Assembly: GCA_036365455.1 (NCBI GenBank)
Contig: JAWQUS010000011.1
Coordinates: forward strand, 6,654,001 to 6,718,000
DNA from: Macrosoma leucophasiata
Lineage: Eukaryota; Arthropoda; Insecta; Lepidoptera; Hedylidae
Direction of reading: 5' to 3'
DNA: 64,000 bases
The translations under genes were made by a program, and so were the position numbers. The notes beneath the pieces were generated by a model. It was given only the letters and a program-made list of their open reading frames with translations. It was not told where the DNA came from and searched no databases. This document shows, in pieces, positions 11,206 through 21,619 of this stretch (within the stretch, counting starts at the first letter, position 1; every line of letters begins with the position of its first letter).

Positions 11206-14127
11206 TCAAAGCATTTTGAGATAATAATCACGGAGCTTTCTTTTAAATGAGAATCTACTGGATGATTTTTTTATGTCCACGGGTAGCGAATTCCAGAGCT
11301 TTATTGCCGAAACTGTGAAAGAGTTGGCCATGAAACCAGTTCTGTGAGAAGGAATTTGAAGAGATAGAGATTCCGACGAACGGAGATTAAGACTATGAGA
11401 AGCGCCCAGAAAATTAAAATTGAGTTTAAGATAATCAGGAGAACTAGGATCGTTTAATATGGAGAATAATAAGCAGAGTATCCTGACGGACCGTCGCTGC
11501 CGGATAGGAAGCCACTTAAGCTTAGAACGAAAAGACGAAATGTGGTCGTATTTACGAAGTCCGTAAATAAAGCGAATGCAGTTATTTAAAATTCGATCCA
11601 ATTTACTAAGAAGATCCTGGGAAAGATCCGGAAAGCAAACATCAGCATAATCGATGATGGGCAACACAAGAGACTGAATCAGTAGTATTTTAGTGCTAGT
11701 TGGTAAAAAGTTTTTAAATCTATAGAGAGACCGCAGCGAAGCTGTGACGTTTTGACTAATTGCTGTTATATGTTTATTCCAGCTGAAGCTGGAGTCTATG
11801 TACAGTCCTAAGTTTTTAACAAAAGGTGAGAAAGGAATCACAATATTATTGAAAAGAAGAGGTGGAAGTTGATTCTCATCAAATCTATTAATAAATGAAG
11901 AACTACCTAATATGATGGCCTGGCACTTACTAACATTTACTGAGATACCGAATTTTTTAGACCATTGAGAAATTAAATCAAGATTATTATTTAAATTGGA
12001 TATGGCAATATTCAAATTGTCCGGATCAGACTGTGTATACAATTGCAAATCATCAGCATACAAATGGTAGGAGCAGTTCAGAAAATTAGATAGAGAATTA
12101 ATTAATAATGAAAATAAGAGAGGTGAGAGAATGCCGCCCTGCGGAACACCAGAGGTTAAGTCGCACCAGTCAGATAAGTCCCGATCAATGCGAACCGCCT
12201 GCTGGCGACCGTGAAGATAAGCCGAAAACCAATCCTGAACAAGCGATGAGGCGCCAACATGCATGAGGATAGTAATAAGAATGTCGTAGTCTACAGCATT
12301 GAATGCATTGGAGAAGTCAATTAAGACCAATATTGTCAATTTTGAATTTTCCATTGCTGCCCTAACATCTTCCGTAACTTTAAGCAAGGCAGTCGACGTA
12401 CTATGGCTCGGCCGAAAACCAGATTGGTACGGGGAAAGAAGGTTATTTGCAAATACATGATTAGAGAGTTGCTTGTGTACTACAGCCTCAAGTACCTTAG
12501 ATAAAAAAGGTAAAATGGAAATCGGCCGGAAATGATTTTCCAAACAGGGATTATTGACTTTTGGAAGTGGAATCACATGCGCTTTGCGCCATTCAAGGGG
12601 GAAAGTCCCTGTTTGTAAAGAAAAATTGATAATGTGTGTAACGAAAGGGAGAATACAATTTAAAATAAGAGTTATCATAACTCTGCTAATTTCATCACAG
12701 CCGACTGCTTTAGACTTAATGGAATACAAAATCTTGTACACCTCATCACAAGTAACAGGAGAAAAGGAGAAAGAGTGAAAAACTGGCATGGAAGTGAGGT
12801 TCTGAATTGTTTCAAGCTTAGTCTGTTGATCAAGGACATAATTTTTCACAAAATGAAGGTTGAGCTGATTAATGGAGATATTGGGACCAAGTAAATTTTG
12901 CTGAGACTTAGATAAGCCAAGAGATTTCAGAAACTTCCATATATCTGCCGGAGAACAGTTGGAGATGTTATCAAAGACATAGCGGCGTTTGGCTGCTCTC
13001 ACCATTTGATTGCAACGATTACGGGCTACTTTATAAGCACACCAATTAGCTTCGCTGCGGTCTCGTCTGTATACACAAAATTTTCTATTACGTCTTGACA
13101 TGGCCATGCGCACCCCCCTGGTCATCCAAGGAGCAGGTGGCCGTTTTATTCGCACCGTCCGTAGAGGAGCATGCGTGTTGAATATTTTCCTAATATTATC
13201 ATTTAATTTTTTTACTTTTTCGTCAATAGTACCCGCCTGCTCAACCACTGTCCAGTCCATTGAGCAAGCATCATCATTTAATTTTTCTGTATTTATTGCC
13301 GAAAAATTTCTAATTTTGATAGTTACTGGTTGAGATTTAGGTGGCTTGATTTTAAAGGACATGTAAAGCAAATCGTGCTTAGAGAAGCCCGGAGCTGCTA
13401 ACTGACCGTAGTTAGCAACCAAGTCACTAGACGTGGTAAACATGAGATCGATCCAGGAATCATCAAACCCAATATTATGGTGCGTAGGACTCAGTGAAAG
13501 TAGAGAAAGGTTAGATGAATCCAGGATCGATCTCAGTCTGGAGGACCTATTATTATTCTTTAGCAAATCAGTGTTGAAATCCCCCATGACTACAAGATGT
13601 CTGCAGTCCGACGTGACTGAATCCAATACAGATTCAAGAACAGTGAAATACTTTATTGTGGGCGGACAATAAACGACTCCAAGAACAGCTTTTACCCCGC
13701 GGACAGAAGTTTCAATAAAAATATATTCAGGATCACTATTATAAGTAGATGGAGAAGATAAGAGGATTTTATATGGGATGTTACTACGTAAATATATAGC
13801 AACACCCCCGGCTCGTTTACCTATGCGATCATTACGAATGAGAATAAAGTTAGGCAAACTAAAAGCAGCTGAGGGGAGTTCAGGTTTGAGCCACGTTTCA
13901 GACACAAGAATAGCATGGGTACATGTATTAGAAAATGTGTTTAAAAGCTCCGAATGATGTTGTGGAATGCTTTGAGCATTTATGTGACAAATATTAAAGC
14001 AATTTTCAAATCGTTGTAATTCTTCGCTCAGCTTGACATCAAGTAGGAAAGAGTTGTCAAGAGAATTGTAAGATGAAGAAGATTCACACGCAGAAAAATA
14101 GATTTCATCATCATCATTATCAGACAT
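11206..14127 (-). CDS. LINE ORF2: apurinic endonuclease and reverse transcriptase, 973 aa, intact
   Basis: Encodes the enzyme that nicks target DNA and copies the LINE RNA at the nick. The N-terminal APE-type endonuclease keeps all its landmarks: HINAQS at 48-53, SETWL at 76-80, GDFNTD at 182-187, WIDLMF at 225-230 and SKHD at 249-252. The reverse transcriptase follows: FRPISIL at 533-539, QSGFRP at 568-573, LIDFSNAF with catalytic D603, SGVPQGGILSPLLF at 658-671, and YADD at 689-692 with D691 and D692. The C-terminal ~250 residues are the usual thumb-like region with no zinc knuckle seen. The start is the ATG at 14125-14127, and the acidic start MSDNDDDE has no further upstream in-frame ATG nearby. 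No stop or frameshift was found, so catalytic activity is plausible but unproven. Confidence 0.93.
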   Translation of the reverse strand: MSDNDDDEIYFSACESSSSYNSLDNSFLLDVKLSEELQRFENCFNICHINAQSIPQHHSELLNTFSNTCTHAILVSETWLKPELPSAAFSLPNFILIRNDRIGKRAGGVAIYLRSNIPYKILLSSPSTYNSDPEYIFIETSVRGVKAVLGVVYCPPTIKYFTVLESVLDSVTSDCRHLVVMGDFNTDLLKNNNRSSRLRSILDSSNLSLLSLSPTHHNIGFDDSWIDLMFTTSSDLVANYGQLAAPGFSKHDLLYMSFKIKPPKSQPVTIKIRNFSAINTEKLNDDACSMDWTVVEQAGTIDEKVKKLNDNIRKIFNTHAPLRTVRIKRPPAPWMTRGVRMAMSRRNRKFCVYRRDRSEANWCAYKVARNRCNQMVRAAKRRYVFDNISNCSPADIWKFLKSLGLSKSQQNLLGPNISINQLNLHFVKNYVLDQQTKLETIQNLTSMPVFHSFSFSPVTCDEVYKILYSIKSKAVGCDEISRVMITLILNCILPFVTHIINFSLQTGTFPLEWRKAHVIPLPKVNNPCLENHFRPISILPFLSKVLEAVVHKQLSNHVFANNLLSPYQSGFRPSHSTSTALLKVTEDVRAAMENSKLTILVLIDFSNAFNAVDYDILITILMHVGASSLVQDWFSAYLHGRQQAVRIDRDLSDWCDLTSGVPQGGILSPLLFSLLINSLSNFLNCSYHLYADDLQLYTQSDPDNLNIAISNLNNNLDLISQWSKKFGISVNVSKCQAIILGSSSFINRFDENQLPPLLFNNIVIPFSPFVKNLGLYIDSSFSWNKHITAISQNVTASLRSLYRFKNFLPTSTKILLIQSLVLPIIDYADVCFPDLSQDLLSKLDRILNNCIRFIYGLRKYDHISSFRSKLKWLPIRQRRSVRILCLLFSILNDPSSPDYLKLNFNFLGASHSLNLRSSESLSLQIPSHRTGFMANSFTVSAIKLWNSLPVDIKKSSSRFSFKRKLRDYYLKML

Positions 14128-14707
14128 AATAATAAATATCTAAAATAAATAAAAATATAATAAAATATATAAATAAGGTCCTTACTTATTATGGACTAAG
14201 AAGAAAGGGAGTAAATTCTTGTCTTACTACAGAACCCGCCGGTTAACTGACAACTCACTTAAAATATAATAAAAATAATAATTAACAAAAGGCACATGTA
14301 CAACAAAAAAAAAGTTAAAGCACAGTCCGCACGAATACAATCAGAGAGTAAAAATATATCTAAATACCGTACAAACTATCCGATCGAAGAATGACATTGA
14401 CATAATTGACAGTGTAAACATGAAAACAGTGACAGCTACATTTATAGGTTAGGTACTTATAGAAAATATACCACAGCAACTTAAAACATCACTGTACCAC
14501 AGTTGTAGAATTTTAAACAAAAAGAACGACCTTATGTTAGTAATAAGTAGTGTAAAGAAGGTAGTATACATAAAAAAAAAAAAGGAAACAAGATAAGAAA
14601 CCGATTACGATACTCAACAAAACTCAGAACAAATTGTACTTATTACAAATTACAAAAACTACGTGCGGACTATTAGTTGGGACATAGATTGAAGAAAAGA
14701 TGTGCCA
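14128..14707 (-). other. Long spacer between LINE ORF1 and ORF2
   Basis: 580 bases of A-rich sequence with no open frame of note. LINE ORFs are usually close or overlapping, so ORF2 translation would need an unusual mechanism or a subgenomic RNA. Confidence 0.6.
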
Positions 14708-15469
14708 CTACTTATTTTTTACGGTTTTCTTCGGTCTGGTGGTTGGGCCAACATTAGATTTGACCAAGATGTTCTTGGGTATCGTCACAGTAGTCTGAGG
14801 GCCGTCGAGTGATTTTCCCAGTTCAGATGCGAGCGTCCTTAGATCGTCTTCACTCAGCAGACGACGACGTGTGTTATCTGGCAGTTTCACGTAAATGTTA
14901 CCATCAAGAGTCCACACGTTGGTCATGCCGAGTAGTCTTCTGGCATTGGATAGCAACAGCTGCCTGTGCCTGGTCAGGAACTCAGTGAGGATGTATGGAG
15001 ATCCCTTAAGCTTCGTTTTATTACTCCACACATCAGCCTTGAGAGAAACATCACCGAAACGTATGAGGATAGGCCTCGTACGACCTTCAGAGGAACGTCC
15101 CAAGCGGTGACAGACAGACAATGAAGATTCAAGGATGTTATTTAAACCCAGTTTGTCATGGAGAACAGTTATCACCTCATCAGGAACACTTTCACCAGCC
15201 CTTTCTGGAACACCACCCAACAAAATGAATTTCTTCCTGTGCCGCATCTCGATGAAGTCAATGCTTTCACTGATATCGCCAAGCTGTTTCTGCAATGAAC
15301 TTAAAACAGTCCAAACGTGTTCCTTGAAGCTGGAGTAATCTTTGGAGAGGGCACTGAGGTCACTTCCTGGGGTGGAGTCCTTGAGATGCGCCTCAAACTT
15401 CGTCATTCGCTCATTTAAGGCCTGCATGGCTGTCCTCTGATGCTCAGCAATATCAGAGATTGAAGACAT
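14708..15469 (-). CDS. LINE ORF1: RNA-binding coiled-coil protein, 253 aa
   Basis: The first protein of the LINE at 10781-15540; such proteins bind LINE RNA and act as chaperones in the ribonucleoprotein. I take the ATG at 15467-15469 (MSSISDIAEHQ) as the start; an open frame reaches ~13 codons further but has no ATG there. Residues ~10-75 have heptad-like hydrophobic spacing consistent with a coiled coil. The middle (MRHRKKFILLGGVPE and VCHRLGR, RTRPILIRF) resembles the L1-type RRM/C-terminal domain common in insect LINE ORF1. The tail is lysine-rich (TRPKKTVKNK). The frame is intact. Confidence 0.85.
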   Translation of the reverse strand: MSSISDIAEHQRTAMQALNERMTKFEAHLKDSTPGSDLSALSKDYSSFKEHVWTVLSSLQKQLGDISESIDFIEMRHRKKFILLGGVPERAGESVPDEVITVLHDKLGLNNILESSLSVCHRLGRSSEGRTRPILIRFGDVSLKADVWSNKTKLKGSPYILTEFLTRHRQLLLSNARRLLGMTNVWTLDGNIYVKLPDNTRRRLLSEDDLRTLASELGKSLDGPQTTVTIPKNILVKSNVGPTTRPKKTVKNK

Positions 15470-15644
15470 TCCGTTGAGTAGATTCCAAGCGTAAATGTAG
15501 TAGAGCAAGTGTAGTGAGTGACAATGTATATAGGTAATCTAATTTTAAATGACCTAAAACGGAATTTGATTTTTTTACTTAGAACTTTCTAGCAGTCTAG
15601 AAACGTATTATGGTGATTCTAGTGTGTATAAAAAGAAACAGCAA

Positions 15645-15790
15645 TCCTACTATCCTACATAGTATAAACGCGAAAGTTTGTGAGTATGGCTGGATGTTTG
15701 TTACTCTTTCATGAAAAAACTACTAGACAGATTTCGATGAAACTTTACAGTAATATAAATAGTAGATAGAAATTAATATTGTTTAATGTA
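15645..15790 (+). repeat. Lepidopteran repeat, terminal part (Helitron-like family)
   Basis: Contains CGCGAAAGTTTGTGAGTATG, TTGTTACTCTTTCATG and TTTCGATGAAACTTTAC, the complement of the tail seen at 48776-48945. Family assignment is by recall of common lepidopteran repeats. Confidence 0.5.
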
Positions 15791-15892
15791 AATAACGATT
15801 CGCCTAATTAATTAACAAATAAAGTTGTTAAGCCGAATGGCAGAGAAATATTGTATAAGTTAGTTTTTAAGTAACTTATACAATAAACTTTT

Positions 15893-16206
15893 AAACTGCC
15901 TCGGTAGCCTAGTGGTAGCAGGCCATTACTACTACGCTGAGGTCCTGGGTTTGATTCCCGGGTAGGGGGTTATCAGAGATAATGGTGTAAAGTCCTTTAT
16001 CTCTGGTTCTATTGATATTTTTCAATTTTCTGGAATTTTCCCAGTACCTCGAAGTTTGGTTATGTGCCCGGAGATGTCAACAGGCTCGCCACCTGTTACA
16101 TGGGCCAAAACTTAACCGGCGAATCGTGGGTGTTTGCATGTATGCTTGAATGCATGCATTCACCTCTGCCTACCCCTTCGGGATTACAGGCCTGAAGTTA
16201 CGTTAC
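15893..16206 (+). mobile_element. SINE-1, full-length copy
   Basis: tRNA-derived head with A-box-like GGTAGCCTAGTGGTAGCAGG and B-box-like GGTTTGATTCCCGGG, then a ~220-bp body including GGAGATGTCAACAGGCTCGC. The end is TGAAGTTACGTTACG and there is no poly(A). Nearly identical to the minus-strand copy at 58834-59150. The head is a Pol III promoter remnant, not a functional tRNA gene. Confidence 0.9.
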
Positions 16207-16640
16207 GTAGTTTTTATGTTTCTCGTTATGAGTGAACTATGTAAAGTTCTTGTTGAGAAAGTAAATGTCTTAAACCCTTAAACCCTTAATATAGGTTATA
16301 CATCAGAATAACATATAGGCTACAATTTGTAATGATTAAAAGTACACGCAAAAGAGCGAAAACAAAAACTAGTAGTAAATAACTTGGAAATATAATTTGA
16401 GGCTAGTATTTCACCGAAAGGCCATTCTACATTCAGTCTCTTCGTATATCTTGTCACTTTTTCCTACATTCATTCAGGGTAGTATACTTCCGGAATTTGA
16501 CAGTTAGAGTTTAGTTCCATGCACCTAAAAGGGAAGTCCTATTACTGTCTCTAAGAAACTTCAAAACATGAAAAAAAAAACTCTTGTTTATATTGAGAGT
16601 AACTGAACATCATACATAAAACCAGACATATAAAATCTCT
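16207..16640. other. No feature recognised
   Basis: A+T-rich unique-looking sequence with AACCCTTAAACCCTTAA near 16273. Confidence 0.4.
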
Positions 16641-16823
16641 GTAGATGCGTTGCTGGCTACCCTTGAGGTTTAGGTTGTTATACATCTGTGCTGGAAATTA
16701 CATGCCAGAACATTATCACCTATTCGGAACACAATAGCGCTGCACACTTTCAAGCGGCAAGTAAGTTAAGTAATGCGGTGGTGCTCTTGCCATCGAGCTG
16801 CAACCCTGGGGGTCTACCACCCA
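16641..16823 (-). repeat. Rep-A, 5' two-thirds, diverged
   Basis: Retains GGAAATTACA, GGAACACAATAGCGCTG and GCGGTGGTGC, ending GGTCTACCACCCA. No poly(A) end is present. Confidence 0.7.
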
Positions 16824-17244
16824 CCAATTTATTTTTTTCGCCCAATCAACTATAAACGATAAATTCACGGCCTCACAGGCTAACAGTATCCATCAACCTA
16901 CTTAAGCGGCCAAAGAAGATTTAAGTCAACAATCTCATTTGCTTTGTTCATATTTATAGAAACTATTAGTCCAATTGCCTATTAATCCAGATACATATAT
17001 TTCCATCCAATACATACATTTCCATCCAAAAATAAAAGAATTGAAAGTCAATATAGTACCACTAATTATAGTGAATGCAATTGGAATATTTATTCGCCTC
17101 GTGACACCTCCCACACACGACTCAAAGTCGAGGCACGAGTATGTAAATAAAACATTAATTTGTGGGAATGTTTCTTTTTAAGTGAGTAAAGGTGGCAAAT
17201 AGGCTATATTTTCAAAGCAAAAGGGTAAGCCATATTAACAATTT
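16824..17244. other. No feature recognised
   Basis: A+T-rich with a short imperfect duplication (ATACATATATTTCCATCC / ATACATACATTTCCATCC) at about 16990-17025. Confidence 0.4.
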
Positions 17245-17504
17245 ACTGGTGGTAGAGCTCCAGTGACGGAGCTCGCGGGCGTAGGTACCACCGCACTACT
17301 TGCCGCTAAATGGTAGTGTTCAGCACTATCGTGTTCCGATCAGTTGATAATGAACGGCCCTGTCATTTCCGGCACAGAGTCATAACACCTTACGCCCCAG
17401 GAGTGGTAACGCATCTGCATTTTGACCTTGGTCTTTGTGTGGGTGTCTATAGTCTGCAATAATCACTTAACACCAATGTGAGCTGCATGTTTGTTTGCAA
17501 AAAA
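17245..17504 (+). repeat. Rep-A, full-length copy
   Basis: Starts exactly at ACTGGTGGTAGAGCTCCAGT and ends in a short poly(A) after TTTGTTTGC. A small deletion removes CCTAATATA near 17318. Confidence 0.9.
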
Positions 17505-17694
17505 GAAAACAAAGATAGAAGTAGGTTTTTTATAGAAAATTTACAAAAAAGACCTTTGTATCTTTATACATACAACGTGTAACAGGATATACGCACACCC
17601 TGAAATAAGTTTGTTCAGAATATCATAAATAATAATTTAAGAAATAAAATAAGTAGTCTAAGTTAATCTTTTTTAAAGAAGAAATATTTTTAAT

Positions 17695-17822
17695 ATTTTT
17701 TAAAGAAAAATGGAAAGAAAATTTGACTTCAGGCGAGACTCGAACTCGCGGCCTACTGTGAATCTAGTCTTCTTTAAAAAATATTTCACAAGCATGTGTT
17801 AATGCGAAATAATATAAAACAA
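17695..17822 (+). mobile_element. SINE-2 copy with 5' inversion
   Basis: 17696-17769 is the reverse complement of the SINE-2 B-box half (GACTTCAGGCGAGACTCGAA). 17770-17822 is the SINE-2 tail in direct orientation (TTCACAAGCATGTGTTAATG). Both parts include TTCTTTAAAAAATA, so the junction lies in that shared tract. Confidence 0.8.
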
Positions 17823-17975
17823 TTATTAAGGGTAAAAGCTACTTCTTTACGATATTCAGTAAACTGCAAAGTCTATTATATCGGTTGCCTAACTAGCATA
17901 GTTGGCAATAGATGGCGCTACTGCTACCATAAAGCAATGCAATAAATGTGAAGGAAAGATTTGACAAATCGGGCA

Positions 17976-18122
17976 GGACTTCAGTAGCTCAATTGGAAGA
18001 GCGGCTGGACTAGATTCCCAGTAGGCCGCGAGTTCGAGCCTCGCCTGAAGTCAAATTTTTCTTTCCATTTTTCTTTAAAAAATATTTCACAAGCATGTGT
18101 TTATGCGAAATAATATAAAACA
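17976..18122 (+). mobile_element. SINE-2, full-length copy
   Basis: tRNA-like head with A-box TAGCTCAATTGGAAGAGCGG and B-box GAGTTCGAGCCTC, then GAAGTCAAATTTTTCTTTCC and the tail CACAAGCATGTGTTTATGCG, ending ATAATATAAAAC. About 145 bp. This is the reference for the inverted copies at 6475, 10069 and 17695. Confidence 0.85.
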
Positions 18123-18574
18123 ACTAGCAAGTATTACATAAGGGTACGCAGGTTACGCTACATTAGATAATTAGATATTATTATATGCATTTATGCAAAG
18201 CAACATCTACGATTTGTTAAGGCTATTTATTGAAACGCCGGTGATGCCACTCATAATTCTCTCAAGAGGTGAAACTCAATATCACTTACTACACGATGGA
18301 ATATGAGATCAGATCTATCATTAATTGTAATATACAAGGCTACCGATAATTGAGACACTTTTCCATCTTGAAGTTTTCATAAGAAACACTTTCCAAACTT
18401 ATTTTGTGAAATGGGACATTCAAGTTTTGGTATTCAGTCCCATAGTAAACAAAACTGCAAGCGGATCCTAGCTTACATTAACCTCGTTCATTATGGCCTT
18501 TAAAAATGTCTCTGATTAAACATTCTACGCCAAAAAAATTTATGAGCCAAAAATTCCCAGAACAAAATCATTGA
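18123..18574. other. No feature recognised
   Basis: A+T-rich unique sequence leading into the protein-like tract that follows. Confidence 0.4.
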
Positions 18575-20290
18575 ATGACAGCAATTGGACGGATTCGATT
18601 TTTTCTACGTCCCAAGCACACAATAGGCAATTTTCGAGACGACGAACTGGATTTTTGTATTAAAGTAATTATAAAAAAAGAGAATAATGGTTATAATTTT
18701 GCAGATATAAATGGTGGCAATAAAAGTATTTCTTTGTTGTTAGTTTTCACGCAGCACTATACGAATAACAGTTTGTTTCTTTGAATAGACAATCAAGACC
18801 ATCTTTCGGGCAAATGTATCTTCATTCTTTCACGTCTATACTACTGCGTGAAACGGGATGGAGTCGTCAAGTTTTAGAATAACTGCATTTTTTTAAGCAA
18901 TGCTCGAAGTGATTGCGTTTATCATGATGGTTTACCAATTATGCTCATTACTTAAAGGTAAACATCAAAAGCTTTAAATTCATATTTTTACCCATATTTA
19001 TTTCCACTACCGCAATAGACTTCTCTGTTCGGACCCAGTCATTAGTAAGTCATAAGTCTATTAACATTTGTCGAAAACATTTCAGAAACGCGACGAATTA
19101 CAAGAATTGGCGACATTGAGATTGATTAATAAGTCACCAAGATTCCTTCCTTCAAGATTCCACCTTATCATCAACACATGAATTTCAAAATTTTGGATTT
19201 ATACATTTACAAAATCAAAAAGGATACAATCGCGTATTCAGATACTACTTCAGAGATAGTTTAGAAATTCGCATCTAAATCTCAATTGATGTCAAATCGA
19301 TAACGGTTCCTAACAGAGTTTACTACAAAAGCTATCAATTAGAAGAAATAAAATATTACATTATTGATGTACCAAAAGCTTATTCGTTTTACGGTATATT
19401 TTCTGGGACAATGATAGTAGATACTAATTGGTGGATTGTTATGAACAATGGCTGAGATACAGATTTTAATATTTATTTTAGGTGCTTTCATTCTCATCCA
19501 GAATCCTAAAGAAAGAGTTATTATCTGAATATGAATACGTAATATACGTATTCATGACAATGATCATTAAGCTGTCAATGCAGGTAGGATTAATAACATT
19601 CTTGAAACTACATGTACTCAAAGTACAATGAAACAGATGGGAAAAGCAGTAGGTATTCCTATTCAAGAATCAACAGGTAATGCTTTACCCATCTAAGCAC
19701 CTACAGTACCCATAAAAAATATTGCACATCAAACTTAGTAAAGAGAGAATCGGCTTCTTTCGAGTTCGTAGAGCGTTATCTTTGCTGCACACTTCTTACG
19801 TAAAGGAACATAAGAAGGAACATTCGAAATACTCAAAATGAAGACAATTTGTTAGCGCTATCCATAAGGATCTGATATAAACAGATTTGTTTGAAAATCG
19901 TTAGCAACGAAAGAATTCTTTTTTCGAATTCAATCTGAATTAAGATCTCTAAAAATAGATGATATAATCGTTAGTACACCTGTTGCTATGTTAAATAAAA
20001 GCATGGAGAGAACAGTGACATCATCACTAATTAATTCAATCAATCGATACAGGTGTTCCCGCCGCACATACCAAAATTTAACTCAGAATTTTAATTGAAA
20101 TAATTGGATGTTAATTGAATTTAACTCGTCAATTCAGCAAATAGACCTCAGTGGAGAAAACGGAAATGTTTTTGGCAAATACAAAAAAGTTAAAAATTCT
20201 TCGATCCGACTCGAAACCAGAGTATTTAATTGGTAGTTTCTAATAGTGATCAAACTTGATTGGTAACATTGGAATCCGTTTTTTTCGACG
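18575..20290 (+). pseudogene. Decayed protein-like tract, unidentified
   Basis: I do not recognise this. Long stretches read like real protein but are broken by stops and frame changes. One frame runs 18575-18784. Another runs from about 19141 to 19509 with stops only at 19276 and 19453; residues such as KAYSFYGIFSGTM and DTNWWIVMNN stand out. A third runs from about 19920 to 20240 with one stop near 20095. The codons are A/T-ending. It may be an old integrated element, such as a large DNA transposon or viral remnant, or a dead gene; the sequence alone does not decide. A MITE-1 arm sits at 19715-19815 within it. Confidence 0.3.
19715..19815 (+). mobile_element. MITE-1, left-arm copy
   Basis: Matches MITE-1 at 3400-3490: TATTGCACATCAAAC, TAGAGCGTTATCTTTGCTGC and CACACTTCTTACGTAA. 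The right half is absent. Confidence 0.65.
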
Positions 20291-21133
20291 AATTAGATCA
20301 ATAAAATTAAAAAATCTACGCTTTGACGCGAATGATTAATCGCTTATGTGTTTTTTATGAATCGTCTGGCGTATATACCTGTGATATAAATACTTTATAG
20401 GTTACTGAGACTATCTGCTTATGACGGGACCACATCAAAGACTAAGAACACCTTATTTGAATTAATTAAAAGTAAGATAACATTTTGACACATTTCTATA
20501 GCGTACAGCCTACTATGTTACTTCTGCTTCGTAAATCAGTGAAAACCTTTACGGGCAAAACGTTTATCAGCATTAAAACGGATTGTGACAATGAGAAGAA
20601 TTTAATTTAATAAATTTTAAACATGGCAGACGAAAAATACCTGACGCTAGATTTTTTGTAGTACCAACAGGCGTAATAATCTATCTTCAACACAGAGAGT
20701 GTTAACCACCAATCAGGTATAATGTTCAAAGGTATAATGTTGCATTAAACGGGTGTAATATAGACATAATCATTGTAATTAAAGAAAACTATACAGTCAA
20801 AACCAGGTCTCAGGAGTGGTAATGATACTATAGTTGATAACTGTAAGCTGCAGTATTTACTAACCATTTAGATACATGAATTGTAAGCTGATTTTTCACT
20901 TTCGGAACATGAAAAAACAAAATCATTAATTTATAAGACTCACACGCATCTGCTTGGATACAGATGACTAAATTTAAGAATTTAATAATTTAGAAACTAT
21001 ACTTAGTTTCATCTCTAAACAAAACTAAGTACCTATAGTATCTCTCGAATGTTCTGAGGTGTAAATACCCGATTTTCTTCTCATTTTCACATCACTATAA
21101 AACACAAAATACTGAGCAAAGTAACAAAATTAC
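20291..21133. other. No gene recognised (intron or downstream of ZP exon 21134-21256)
   Basis: A+T-rich. A weak Rep-A trace lies near 20805-20860. The next ZP exon was looked for here and further left but not found. Confidence 0.4.
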
Positions 21134-21256
21134 CTCGATAATCATTGATGGCAACGACTAGGGTCAAAGTGGAGCCGAGCGGCACAATGCCAGAAACCGG
21201 TGGCGCCCAGGGACCTTTTCCGGCTTGGATCTCCATCCAGCAGTCCACGTTATCTC
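21134..21256 (-). CDS. ZP-domain protein, coding exon d (most 3' found)
   Basis: On the minus strand, acceptor TTTTATCCTCAG precedes the exon and donor GAG|GTAATT follows. The 123 bases carry 40 codons plus split codons at both ends, and the frame continues from exon 22194-22370 (FR|G|DNVDCW). Residues include DNVDCWMEIQAGKGPWAPPV and then PLGSTLTLVVAINDYR. This is the second half of the ZP-N region and linker typical of arthropod cuticle/apical-matrix ZP proteins (the dusky, miniature and trynity group). One conserved-type cysteine is present. The downstream exon should continue with the rest of the ZP module but was not found to the left, so an intron above 21 kb or one leaving the window is likely. 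Confidence 0.9.
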
Positions 21257-21619
21257 CTGAGGATAAAAAAAATATGGTTAAAATTTGAAAAAGTTATATT
21301 TGTGGTGTCTGTCCTATGTGAGGTCTATTATTACTCTTAGACCCAAGCCATGGGGAGAGCTACTTCTATAAAAGGCCTGGCAGGAAATGATTTAGGAATT
21401 CTTTGTTGTAAGTTTAACACATTTTGACAGGAAAGAAGGATACCTAATGTTTTGTCCTGGTAGAAGTAATAGCTATAATCTGATGACAGGTATCACCAAC
21501 AAAGCGCCTTCTAAAGTAACGACAATCGTTAGGAAAGGACTAGAAAAATCAAAGACGTAAACGAAGCTTATTTGGCTTTCGCTCTGAACTTCAGCTGGAT
21601 ATGTATCGTAACTTAAAAA

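Larger units (their letters stand above)
10781..15540 (-). mobile_element. Near-complete two-ORF non-LTR retrotransposon (CR1/Kiri-type)
   Basis: About 4.75 kb on the minus strand. In transcription order: a 5' leader of unknown length upstream of 15469, ORF1 (14708-15469), a 580-bp gap, ORF2 (11206-14127), a ~425-bp 3' UTR, and an (AAATAAAT)-like tail ending near 10781. Both ORFs are free of stops, which suggests a recent insertion. The (TA)n block at 11041-11138 lies inside the 3' UTR. Target duplications could not be defined, so the ends are approximate. The clade is inferred from ORF2 motifs and the (AAATAAAT) tail. Confidence 0.85.

Noticed and set aside
15893..15970. Possible tRNA gene
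   Set aside because: A- and B-box-like sequences are present, but they sit at the head of SINE-1, recur in other copies and do not give a complete cloverleaf by eye.
17976..18050. Possible tRNA gene
   Set aside because: Same reasoning: this is the head of SINE-2.
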